Shown here piece after piece: positions 52,655 to 63,378 of a stretch of 64,000 nucleotides of DNA; position 1 is the stretch's first letter; the number at the start of each line of letters is the position of its first letter. The stretch covers positions 112,457,040 through 112,521,039 of the forward strand of contig CM045987.1 in assembly GCA_025175895.1 (NCBI GenBank). The letters run 5' to 3'. Position numbers and translations under genes: made by a program. The notes beneath the pieces are model-generated. The model was not told the DNA's origin and did no database searches. It was given only the letters and a program-made list of their open reading frames with translations. The stretch is from Wurfbainia villosa (lineage: Eukaryota; Streptophyta; Magnoliopsida; Zingiberales; Zingiberaceae).

Positions 52655-54426
52655 TGTTGGGTTTTCCGAGCCGCAAAAACCGCTTTTTGTATTGCGAAAA
52701 CCAAGTTAAAACTAAAACATGTATGTGTTTATATAAAACCCTAGATCTACCTTAGATCTACATGATAAGGACATTACCCTCGATGCGACGCCCTTCGCAA
52801 ATCCCGCTCGTCCAAAAGGTTCGCCGGAACTCGAGAGTGTCAAGTGTACACTCCTCTACAAGTATCCACACGGACAAATGGTGGAGAAAAACACCTTAGA
52901 GTGTGCTAGCACCCCTTGGACGTTCATGGCTAGATGAGGAAGAGAGAGCTTGAGGGAAGAGAAGAGGAAGAAGATGAAGTTACACAACTTAACTTCACAT
53001 CATCCATAACCCACTATAAGGGGGTTACATGCATGCATGTAACTCCAAGAGCCAATGTCTCTTGGTCTCCCTCATGAGGTGGCACCCCATAATGTGTCCA
53101 TGATGATGTGGAACATCATCATTGGCCGGTCATGCCAAGTCATCATCATGACATGACATTTGGTCAAGTCAAACTTGACCTTTCATCTTCCCTCTCATGT
53201 CACGTCAAACTTAACCTCTTATCTCCCATGGTTGATCAAATCCAACCATTTGATTCAAGTCAATTTAATTTAATGAATCTCTATTCATTTAATTTAAATT
53301 GATTTGATGAATCAAATCTAAATTAGACTCATTCAACACTTGAATCAACTTGAGTCTAACTCAATTAGTCTAATTTGGATTACTCTTAATCCAATTTGGT
53401 TCATCCCATGAACCTAATCCTCATGGTTCATCATATGAACCTAATCTCCATCTAATTTCCCTTTGTGTGTGACCCTATAGGTTCTTGTAACGTTGGCAAT
53501 GCTCCTAAACCAATTTAGGAACATAAGCAATGAGCGGTATCTAGCAACACATCATTGCTACCCAAGTTACAAGAATGTTGAGATCCAACATCACCTTTGT
53601 GACTACTAATTGTGACTCTCACAATATGTGACAATGTCCCTCTATCCTTGACATCTAGATTGACCAATCGAGGCATAGACCGTGTCATCCTCGGTACAAT
53701 CTAAATCTTGAACTCCAAGTAGACTCACTCTAATCAAATGAGCTCAATATCTCATATTGACTCATTTGGGCATGACCATGCACTTCGTGGTCTCACTCTA
53801 TCAAGAATATCGATGTCACTCCCGTCATATAGGAGGGATAGATCTCATCTACATCACTCACATCCCTCCGCATAATTTGTTACATACCCAGTAATTGCCT
53901 TTATAGTCCACCCATTTACGGGTGACGTTTGACGAAGCCAAAGTATGCAACGCCTTATGTAGGGAACCATGGTGACTTCAGGTCTAAGGACTAATAGTCA
54001 TACTAATAGCCACATGAGAAAGTATATGACACTCATATAACGATCCATGATACTTTCTCATGGCAGGTCATTCAGTATACATTCTCCAATGCATACCCAT
54101 GTGTCAACTTGATATCTCATATCAATGACTTGTGAGATCAAGTCATTGTGTTGACCTACATGCTAGTCTCTACGCATTAATATTGTCCCTGAATGTTAAT
54201 ACTCGACTAGGAATGATTAAGAGTAGTGTTCTCTATATCATCTCATTATCGATTCAACCAATCGATTGATATAGATAAGAACCTACTACTCAAGGACATT
54301 ATTATATTTAGTTATTTGGCACCAATACAAGTAAATATAATAATCATGCCTTTATAAATAGGAATATGATACAATAAAGTCCATACAACAATCATCACAT
54401 GATTGACTCTAGGGCTTTCACTAACA
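52655..54426 (-). repeat. 5' LTR of the copia element
   Basis: 1772 bp, starting TGTTGGGTTTTCCGAGCC and ending GCTTTCACTAACA, nearly identical to 45405-47208. Confidence 0.92.
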
Positions 54427-54740
54427 TTTTCCCATAGCTCCTTGGTGTCAAGATATTCACCTAGCCTAGATAAAACATCATTAGGTATCAAATCTTCTAA
54501 AAGTTTTGTTACCTTGGCTTCGGTTTTGAATTTTCGTCGTTGCTCTTGGGTCCATTTCTTCAACTTTAGAACTTCTCCCTTCTTATCCCTAGGAGGTTCA
54601 AAGCCTTCTACGAGGATGAACCAATCCTCTATGTCCATCATCAAGAATGTCTTTATTCTTGCTCTCCACGTCGAAAAATCTTCTCGGTCGTATAGTGGTG
54701 GAGTGTTGATGTCCCATCCAAGCTTGTCTTGGAATTCCAT
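54427..54740 (-). pseudogene. 3-c gag, N-terminal piece
   Basis: Start at MEFQDKLGWDINTPP, like the other family 3 genes. It runs WRARIKTFLMMDIEDWF, VEGFEPPRDKKGEVL and LIPNDVLSRLGEYLDTKELWE without a stop, up to the copia insertion. The N-terminal domain is better preserved than in 3-a or 3-b. Confidence 0.82.
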
Positions 54741-54793
54741 CTTTCCCTCTAGCATCTTTGTCTCCCGGCGGTTAGTCCGTAGAAGAGCCCCGG

Positions 54794-54805
54794 GCTCTGA
54801 TACCA
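54794..54805 (-). other. Primer-binding site of 3-c
   Basis: The minus strand reads TGGTATCAGAGC, two bases from the LTR. Confidence 0.9.
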
Positions 54806-54807
54806 AT

Positions 54808-56328
54808 TGTAGAGGAAATGTTGGCCGCTAGAGGGGGGGGTGAATAGCATTGATTCGTTGCGTGATGGAATTCGATCGTGTGCTTGTCTACAACACATTA
54901 GTACGCAGTGGAATATACAGATAATAAAATAGACAAACACATAAGAACACAATAATATAACGTGGTTTGGAACCAAATGGTTCATACTCCATGGATCGAG
55001 CTCGAACGAGCTCTAGCGATGCGACCACACACCACTAATCAATAATAACTCCTCGACACATGTCAGAGGTGGAGAAACCTCGTACAAATGATCTTACAAT
55101 AGTAAGAAACAAATACAAGCACGATACAATACGAATACGAAAGATAAGTAAAGAAAACTTTACAACACTTTGCTTTTGATTGCTTGAATGCTTGGTTGCT
55201 TGACTTGCACTTGGAGACCCTGATTTGTAGCAACAAATCACCCCAAAAGCTCTCAAGAACTGGTAGTGATTTCCTCCTCCACGAGCTCCATTTAAAGCTG
55301 TTGCCTGGGCTAGAAATTGTCGATCAATCGACTGCTCGAGACCATCAGTCTACTGATGCCACTGTTCTCGTGAGACAACGGCTAGATCCATGCTGGAAAA
55401 ATCCAACGGATCCATCATCAGTTGACTGATGGAGCTTTCATTCGACTGCTACCCCTGCAGTCGAGTCTTGAGTCCATTATGTGTCGAAATTCTCGAGCAC
55501 CAGTTGATTGATCACAAATCCGATCATTGCTCAAGACAAGAATGATCGCCACCTATGGCGATCATGGCCGCAGACACTTCCCGCAATCAAACCCTAGTTG
55601 ACTCACACCAGTCGGCTGTCATATGACACCAGTCGACTGGCACACCTCAAACATGAGGTTTTAACCTTAAACATGAGGTTTAACCCAAGTATGGTGCCCC
55701 CATACTTGCTAGACCACCCGTAGCCTAGACCTAAGCATTCTAGCCACCTTCATCAGCCTCGCGCCTATCGGATCCCTCCAAGTCATCCATGACTTGTTCA
55801 TCCATACGCTAGCCTTCAGGTGCTTCCATCGGCTATGTCATGCTAATGGTGTCTGCACCGCCAAGGCACATTGGACTTATGCTGTCAAGACTCCGCTTGG
55901 ACTTTACGCCGCCAACCATTGGACTTATGCTGCCAAGACTTCCGCTTGGACTTTATGCCGCCAATATCAAACCCCCTTGGACTTCTCAAATGCCAAGACT
56001 CAAGCTTGGACTTTCCCTTGCCAACCCATGTTGGACTTTCCATGCCAAGACCCATGCTTGGACTTTTTCTTGCCAAGACCCATGCTTGGACTTTACATGC
56101 CAAGTACTCAAGACTTGGACTTTCCATGACATGGTCAACTCCAGTCAACCATCAAAATCCCCCTCGAGTCAAACTCGAGTCCGGTCAATCATGACCCAGG
56201 TCGATTGTGCCAACAATCTCCCCAAAACATTATCATACATCAATATCAAACATCGATGTCAAACATCAAAATATCACTCGAGTCAACTCGAGTCTGGTCA
56301 ATCGTGACCTAGGTCGATTGCACTAATA
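54808..56328 (-). repeat. 5' LTR of 3-c
   Basis: 1521 bp. It starts TGTAGAGGAAATG and ends GATTGCACTAATA. It has the uninterrupted site AAAAGCTCTCAAGAAC (55245-55260) where copy 1-A split the 3' LTR. CCAAG...CTTGG minisatellite at 55860-56120. Confidence 0.9.
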
Positions 56329-56333
56329 GTTTT

Positions 56334-56557
56334 GTGCTAACTCTATGTTGTAAGTATCCAAGCGAATGGACATAATCCAGGCAACTTAGACCCAGTCAAC
56401 TAGACAGGGTCCAGATGACTGGGATGCCAAGTTGGCAAGCGAGTTGTCATTCGACTGAAGATTCTGTGATAGAGATGACATGTATTCCAGTCGATTGGAC
56501 CGAGTTCAGTTGAATGGGATAGGAAAATACCGAAACTATAGATGAGTAGAGCCAACT
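56334..56557 (+). repeat. 3' LTR of 4-b, second piece
   Basis: It continues family 4 LTR sequence (TGCTAACTCTATGTTGTA...) as in 8816-9045 of the 5' LTR. Copy 1-D interrupts it at 56558; the remainder lies outside the window. Confidence 0.82.
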
Positions 56558-57264
56558 TGTTGGATCGAGAGAATCGCTAGAGGGGAGGGGGTGAATAGCA
56601 ATCGTAAAAACTTCTTTTCTTTTCGTTAGTTAAAACCAAGTTGAATATAGAGGAAGTAAAGATAAGTATGATGAACACTTTATTTTTACTTAGTTCACAA
56701 CCGAAAGGTTGCTACTCCAAGGCCCCGCTATCTTATACTGCATACGAAGGGGAAATCCACAAAAGGTCTCCTCCTCGTTGGAGGTAGGAGACAACGATTA
56801 CAAGGAAAACCAAATCGAGGATGAGACAACAAGCCTACCCGACTTCGTTATGATGAAAACCTCGAGTACAATGAAAAGTAAAAAACTTGACGAAACAAAT
56901 TAGATCTACCGACAAAGAGAGGATGGAGTCTTGACGTGTTGTCGGCGTTACGACGTCGTAGAGTTATCGTCGGAGCGTAGTGTCGTTGGAGCACTTTGGG
57001 AGCAAAGAAGGATGATCCAAAAGGGTTAAACCCCCCCCCCCTTCTTTTATAGCCCTTCAAACCCTAATTCGTTAAGATCTGGATCTGGGTCAAAGAGCCT
57101 CATCTCCCCAAGATAAGTGGAGCTTATCTTGACTTTTATCGAGCTGGCCAGTTTGAATAGCAGTGGACTGATTAACCTCAGGAGTCGACTGATGCTAGTA
57201 GCAGTCGACTGCCAATAGCTGTCCATCGACTATTGGACTAGTCACTCTTCTGCAGCAAAGAGTT

Positions 57265-58530
57265 TGTGGGGGATCGATTGGCCGGCTAGAGGGGGGTGAA
57301 TAGCCCTCGTTCGTTGGATGTCGTAATTCGTTCGTTCTCGTGTGCTTGTCTACAATTGTCGTTAATATACGCAGCGGAATAACAATAGAAATAACAACAA
57401 TACAAGCACAATCAATACACAAGCTTATACGTGGTTCGGAACCGAATGGTTCCTACTCCACAGGGTGAGCTCAACGAGCTCGTGTTATGCGCACGACACT
57501 AACAACACTCCTTATCGACTACACGTCGGAGGTGGAGAAACCTCTCACAAGCTATTACAACAAGTAATATGAAATACAACAAGAAATACAAAGACAATAC
57601 AAAAGAGAACTTTTACACAATTGTTTTGATCGCTTTCTTGTTGCTTGCTTTTGCTTGCTCTTGAAGGTCTGAAATGCAACAGCAATTCCCCTCCAAAGTC
57701 ACCTCAAAAGCCTTGGCGAAATCCTCCAACTCGAGCTCCATTTATAACCTGCATCAAGCTGTTTTCGCGCCCATCAGTCGACTGATCGTGACCATCAGTC
57801 GACTGGTCCCGTAGCCGTTGTCTCACAACGGCCAGATCCACATTGGTTAAGTTCCAACGGATCACACATCAATCGACTGATGGCACCCATCAGTCGACTG
57901 ATCATCCATCAGTCGAGTGCTGGCGAGCTCGACTCCATTCTGTGCCCATGCACAGTGTCATCGATCCCGCCATCCTCGGCGATCGATGATCCTAACGATC
58001 GATTGCCCTCCTCGATCGGTGATCGGCTGAACTTGGTTCCGAACAACATAACGATGTTTGAGCCTCCGACACTCAGTCTTAGCCACTTAGCCAAGTCCAC
58101 CTTATCCCTCATGGAGTTCCCCACCGAAGCTCTCTTCCCTCGGCCTACGTCCCTCGGATGCGCCAAGCGCACGGCTTCGCAACGCCATCCTTCACGTCTC
58201 ATGCTCTAGAAGTATGCTTCCCTTTGGGCTCACTCCATTCGCTCCCCGTCCGGCGGTCCCTCGGATGCACCAAGCACACGGCTTCACAATGCTATCCTTC
58301 ACCGACTCAAGGACCCGAGCCTAGTGAACTTGCCAAGTTCTCAAGACTTCCCAAATGCACCAAGCGCACGGCTTCGCAATGCATTTCTCACCAAGCACCA
58401 AGCGCACGGCTTCGCAATGCTTTGGACTTTCCCATGACAATTCCATGTCATGAGTTTTGTCTATCATCAAAATACTATCAAGGTACTGCTCGAGTCAAAC
58501 TCGAGTCAACCTGGGCCGATTGCACCAACA
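57265..58530 (-). repeat. 3' LTR of 3-d
   Basis: 1266 bp, starting TGTGGGGGATCG and ending GATTGCACCAACA. TATA box (minus strand GTTATAAATGG) at 57738-57748. Bases 57960-58045 differ sharply from the other LTR, with CGATCG-type sequence replacing CAGTCGACTG. A repeat containing CCAAGCGCACGGCTTCGCA occurs four times at about 58160-58420. Confidence 0.92.
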
Positions 58531-58548
58531 ATCTCCCCCTTTTTGATG
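58531..58548 (-). other. Polypurine tract of 3-d
   Basis: The minus strand reads ATCAAAAAGGGGGAGAT next to the 3' LTR. Confidence 0.85.
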
Positions 58549-59999
58549 ATTGACAAAACTACCATCTCAAGTCTACCAATTCTCCCATATTGGCAATTCT
58601 CATATCCCAATGAGAATTCCAACGAACCCTAATTGGTAACTTGGTAACTTCTCCCCCTTTTTGACATTACATCAAAAAGGTCCTCCCCAAGGGTATGAAT
58701 GTCTCATATCCCAATGAGATCTTACAATCTCTCCCTTGATGGATACCTCCCCCTAGAGACTTGCTCCCCCTTGACCATTGCACCAACAATGTCCTTGGAG
58801 AGTCCCTAAGCCAATAGGAACATTAACCAAATCAAAATTAAGGCAAAGTTCAACAATGAACTCTCTTTCACCTTAAAATTGATACTCACCCTTAACCCAA
58901 CTCCTAATCCATATCCAATGGATTTCCACCCTCTCTAATGCTCTCCTGCATATCCTAGGGTTAGGAGTGGTTAGGGACCAAAACATGGCTAAACATGGGC
59001 CTAACTATCAAGTTTACAAATCACTGTGCGATCGACTCGTCGAATACCGATCATTGGACTTACATCGATCATTGCCATTACTGAGTAATTGATAACTTAT
59101 TCTGCGATTTGATTTGAAAATGGATTTTCGAAATCCATAAGTAAATATACGTAATTCTAAAAATCTTGAAAATGCATACGTATAATACTTATCCTAAACA
59201 CTATGGGTGAAAAATATTGGAAATTTATTTTACCCATTAAATTAGGAGATTGATACAAAGTTCAAAATTTAAGAAAAGCTTCAATAAAGAGCCATCTTTG
59301 TATCATCCTATTCAATGGTGATAGCTATCAAAAGATAGGCTTCACCAAGGTTTTTCAAAAAGTTTTCAAAATGTTTTTCAAACCTTTATTTTCTTTTTCC
59401 TAAACATCTCACCAATATCTAGATGTGTAAAACACATACAAGTCAAATTTTTTGTGAAATGTGGGTTTTGTTTTGTTTATGTTCTCATGCATATTTCTAG
59501 GCAACATTAATTTGATTCCCTTCAAATTGTGTCATAGTCCTTAACTCCATTTTAAACTATGCATGATATGATTATGGCATATATATGATTTAGATAAAAA
59601 CATATGCCAATATCATGATGTCATGGCATGTGAATGAGAGCTAAGCATACATGACATCTAAAGATAATTCTAAACATGATCATGATATTTTATAGATAAA
59701 ATGAAAATGATGTCATGACATGGCAAGGCAAATAAAGCATGGCAGGAAAAATATGCTAAGGTATAAAATACCTAAGTGTTAAAATTAATTTTCCATTTCT
59801 AGGAATTAAATTCATTTTGCCTTAATGTCATTCATTTCCCTAGTGTGCCAAAAACCCAAAATAGCACACCACGACCTCTATGACATAATTGTGCCAATTT
59901 AAATCATTTTTAACTTCTCAAACCATATTGGCACACCCTAATGTGTCAACTCACAATGGCTAGGTTAACCACCCCTCCACTTAGGGTACCCTAACCCAT
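58549..59999 (-). other. Non-coding region of 3-d
   Basis: AT-rich and gene-free, shorter than in 3-a. It keeps CTATCAAAAGATAG (59325-59338) and a decayed CATCTCACC...GTGAAATG stem (59405-59460). At 59035-59090 CGATCATTG motifs stand where 3-a and 3-b have CAGTCGACTG. Confidence 0.68.
59325..59338. repeat. Conserved inverted repeat CTATC-AAAA-GATAG (3-d)
   Basis: A perfect 5-bp stem, as in 3-a, 3-b and 3-c. Confidence 0.7.
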
Positions 60000-61581
60000 T
60001 TAGCGTGAATCAATCACGCTCTTAGGAACCCAATATCTATTGGAGCTCCTTGGGTTAACAAGGTATTCCCTAGGGATAACTTCTCTAGATACCTTCCTAA
60101 TGACCCTTTTTGGCTTTGAAACCATAGTCTTTTGGATCTTACTTGGTTCAACTCTAGAGGTGACTCCTCCATTGACCTTCTTAGTGGCTTTCTTGGTTTT
60201 CCTTAAGTCCTTAGCCACTAAGCACATACCATGGCTAGACTTAGGGATGGCTTCCCTATTAGCCTTGGTTTTCCTAGACCTAGATGTGGTTCCATAATTA
60301 AATGGAACATTATGGTAGGGCATAGGTTTGTGACCCAAACCCTTCTTGCCCTTAGACATTTCTTGTTTTCTAGGTCTTGACTTTTGTACATTAGACCCTT
60401 TAACCGAATTTGACATTATTGCTAGGGTCTTCTCCAAATTTTCTAGCCTTGACCTCAAGGCTTGGTTTTCTAACTCTAATTTTCCCAATTTTGAATTTTC
60501 ATTTATCTTTTGGGAAATGTTTTTCCTTTTAGGCATATGCCTAGATTTCTTGGGATTAACACCCAAGTTTTCTTCAATTCTCCTAATTGACTCCCTAGGT
60601 AAAATAGATCTAGTGTTTTGAGTCCTAGGTTTGTCCTTAGAGAAACTAACATGTTTAGCACCTAGACAATACACCTTATTATTTCTCTTGGCATGCTTTT
60701 CATTGATAATAGCAAGAGAACTAAAATAATTTTTAGCATACTTTTTGACTTTAGGAATTGAGGTGCATTAACTAAATGTACCTTAGGGTTAGCTTTAGGA
60801 GCTCCCCCTACATGAGTTGCACCTTCTTGCCCTTTCTTCCTCCCCCTAGGGCATTGGCTTCAGTAGTGTCCCTTTTGATTGCATTTGAAGCACACAATGT
60901 GCTCTTTTCTCTTGATTTTGGGAACACCGGCATCATTTGACTTTGGGTTGACTTTTGGTATGATGCCTTCTTCTTAGCCAATTTAGGGCATTTGCTCTTG
61001 TAATGCCCTTTCTCCCTACACTCAAAGCATATTATGTGATTTTTATTTAAAATAATAACACTTGAGTTACCTAGGGAGGTGGTGGAGGCCTCTTCTTGAT
61101 CTTCACTTCTCCCGGATGTGGATGCTTCTTGTTCTTGCTCCGGGATGGAAGATTGCCTCTCCTCCCCCTCAATGCTAGAGGTGGAGGTCTCCACCAAGTC
61201 ATCCACATCTTCGAAAGTGGATGGTCTTTCTTCCACGGCATCTTCCTCTACTTGTGCCGATTGAGAATTTTCTTGGAATTTCATTACTTTATCCCATAAT
61301 TCTTTTGCATCCCTAAAATTTCCCAACCTAGACCAAATGTTATTAGGAATCAAATCACTAAGCAATTCGATTACCTTGTGATTTGTCTCAAAGTCTTTGA
61401 TTTGGTCTTGGGTCCACCTTGACTTCTCAATTTGCCTATTTCTCTCATCCCTAGGCAATTCGAAACTGTTTTCTAAGATTAGCATAAAATCAAAACCGGT
61501 TTCTAGGTATACCTCCATTTTTCTTCTCCACCATAGTAAATCTCCTTCGAATTTTGGTGGTTGGAGGTTGTAGCCGGCCAT
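60000..61581 (-). pseudogene. Gag-like gene of 3-d, frameshifted near the second zinc knuckle
   Basis: Start MAGYNLQPPKFEG, soon after the primer site. Open for 257 codons: copia Gag domain (LLWWRRKMEVYLETGFDF, LIPNNIWSRLG, FRDAKELWDKV), an acidic linker and an intact knuckle CFECREKGHYKSKC. A shift then leaves the correct frame just before the second knuckle; in that frame it reads CFKCNQKGHY-TGA-SQC (stop at 60860-60862), the same stop as in 3-a. The downstream 224 codons (60674-60000) are open: coiled coil (LELENQALRSRLENLEKTL), YHNVPFNYGTTSRS, KRVIRKVSREVIP and NRYWVPKSVIDSR. The first part alone could give a Gag with one knuckle. Confidence 0.8.
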
Positions 61582-61625
61582 CTTATAGTGCTCTCACGGC
61601 GGTTAGTCCTTGAAGAGCGACCTCG

Positions 61626-61637
61626 GCTCTGATACCA
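61626..61637 (-). other. Primer-binding site of 3-d
   Basis: The minus strand reads TGGTATCAGAGC, two bases from the LTR. Confidence 0.9.
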
Positions 61638-61639
61638 CT

Positions 61640-62949
61640 TGTGGGGGATCGATTGGCCGGCTAGAGGGGGATGAATAACCCTCGTTCGTTGGATGTCGTA
61701 ATTCGTTCGTTCTCGTGTGCTTGTCTACAATTGTCGTTAATATACGCAGCGGAATAACAATAGAAATAACAACAATACAAGCACAATCAATACACAAGCT
61801 TATACGTGGTTCGGAATCGAATGGTTCCTACTCCACGGGGTGAGCTCAACGAGCTCGTGTTATGCGCACGACACTAACAACACTCCTTATCGACTACACG
61901 TCGGAGGTGGAGAAACCTCTCACAAGCTATTACAACAAGTAATATGAAATACAACAAGAAATACAAAGACAATACAAAAGAGAACTTTTACACAATTGTT
62001 TTGATCACTTTCTTGTTGCTTTCTTTTGCTTGCTCTTGAAGGTCTGGAATGCAACAGCAATTCCCCTCCAAAGTCACCTCAAAAGACTTGGCGAAATCCT
62101 CCAACTTGAGCTCCATTTATAACCTGCATCAAGCTATTTTCGTGCCCATCAGTCGACTGATCATGACCATCAGTTGACTGGTCCCGTAGCCGTTGTCTCA
62201 CAACGGCCAGATCCACGTTGGTTAAGTTCCAACGGATCACACATCAGTCGACTGATGGCACCCATCAGTCGACTGATCATCCATCAGTCGAGTGCTGGCG
62301 AGCTCGACTCCATTCTGTGCCCGTGCACAGTGTCATCAGTCGATTGCCATCCCTCGGCAGTCGACTGATCCTCCCAACAGTCGACTGCCCTCCCTCGGCA
62401 GTCGACTGATCAGCCAGACTTGGTTCAGTCGAACACTGGTCAAACCCATACGACCTAGAGCAGTCGACTGGCACCTATGCCAGTCGACTGATGTCGGCTA
62501 AAACCTCAAACATAACGATGTTTGAGCCTCCGACACTCAGTCTTAGCCACTTAGCCAAGTCCACCTTATCCCTCATGGAGTTCCCCACTGAAGCTCTCTT
62601 CCCTCGGCCTACGTCCCTCGGATGCGCCAAGCGTACGGCTTCGCAACGCCATCCTTCGCGTCTCATGCCCTAGAAGTATGCTTCCCTTTGGGCTCACTTC
62701 ATTCGCTCCCCGTCCGGCGGTCCCTCGGATGCACCAAGCGCACGGCTTCGCAATGCATTTCTCACCAAGCACCAAGCGCACGGCTTCGCAATGCTTTGGA
62801 TTTCCCATGCCAAGCACCAAGCACACGGCTTCGCAATGCTTTGGACTTTCCCATGACAATTCCATGTCATGAGTTTTGTCTATCATCAAAATACTATCAA
62901 GGTACTGCTCGAGTCAAACTCAAGTCAACCTGGGTTGATTGCACCAACA
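61640..62949 (-). repeat. 5' LTR of 3-d
   Basis: 1310 bp. TATA box at 62113-62123. A dense CAGTCGACTG cluster runs from about 62150 to 62490. The CCAAGCGCACGGCTTCGCA repeat is at about 62625-62840. Confidence 0.92.
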
Positions 62950-63361
62950 GAGTTAGCATAGAACTAACAAGTAATGGATAATATGATGACTACTTACCCT
63001 CCGATCTCGACCTAGACCTTCCACTGGAAGTCTTAGTCGGATCACCTTCTAAGTTCGTCCTCATACAGAGAATACGACCTCACCATTACTCTTCACTCAG
63101 TGCTTACCTCTAGTCCTTCTGACTTGTAGCTTAGCTTCCGATCTTCCACCGAGGTTCCTTGACTCTACGAGGTTCTCCTGGTGTCGCCTAACCACTACGG
63201 TTTCTTTACTCGAGATTCTCCGGGTGTCGCTTGACCTTGGGCTTAGCTTAAACACTTCCTGGACACTCGACATAGCTCATGAGATAACAATAAGAGCTTA
63301 ACTTTGAACCTTTGCCATAATCAAAACCTAGGTTTGATTATCTGGTTCCCCTGCATCAACA

Positions 63362-63378
63362 ATCTCCCCCTTTTTGAT
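63362..63378 (-). other. Polypurine tract of 1-D
   Basis: The minus strand reads ATCAAAAAGGGGGAGAT next to the LTR. Confidence 0.85.

Larger units (their letters stand above)
45405..54426 (-). mobile_element. Copia LTR retrotransposon with gag and pol (TNT1-like), decayed coding region
   Basis: A 9022-bp element: LTRs 45405-47208 and 52655-54426, primer site 52642-52653, long leader (about 51030-52640), gag about 50037-51027, pol 47259-50017, polypurine tract 47209-47222. The domain order protease, integrase, reverse transcriptase, RNase H is that of Ty1/copia. The two LTRs are very similar, so insertion is fairly recent, yet the polyprotein is broken many times. The flanks TTTTT/TTTTC differ at one base. 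It sits in 3-c gag. Confidence 0.92.
20925..56328 (-). mobile_element. Family 3 gag-only LTR retrotransposon, copy 3-c, with three nested insertions
   Basis: Minus-strand element spread over 35.4 kb. Its own parts are: 3' LTR 20925-21376 and 26559-27633, polypurine tract 27634-27651, non-coding 27652-29760, gag in three pieces (29761-29987, 44290-45404, 54427-54740), primer site 54794-54805, 5' LTR 54808-56328. Insertions are copy 1-A in the 3' LTR, copy 1-C and the copia element in gag. The target duplication GTTTT flanks the whole (20920-20924 and 56329-56333) and sits within one continuous family 4 LTR. Confidence 0.9.
57265..62949 (-). mobile_element. Complete family 3 gag-only LTR retrotransposon, copy 3-d
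   Basis: A structurally complete 5685-bp element: 5' LTR 61640-62949, primer site 61626-61637, gag 60000-61581 with frameshifts, non-coding 58549-59999, polypurine tract 58531-58548, 3' LTR 57265-58530. The perfect target duplication GAGTT is at 57260-57264 and 62950-62954, inside the 1-D LTR. A family 3 subtype, with LTR end CCCCACA on the minus strand. Confidence 0.93.
56558..63361 (-). repeat. 3' LTR of 1-D, split by 3-d
   Basis: It starts TGTTGGATCGAGAGAATCG and ends CTGCATCAACA. About 1.1 kb without the insertion. TATA box (minus strand CTATAAAAG) at 57044-57052, beside a run of 11 C. Confidence 0.85.

Noticed and set aside
45405..54426. The copia element as the autonomous partner of the gag-only families
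   Set aside because: Its LTRs, Gag and leader differ from theirs, it lacks the shared stems and the palindrome, and its pol is broken. Only the primer site is shared, and that is common to most plant copia elements.
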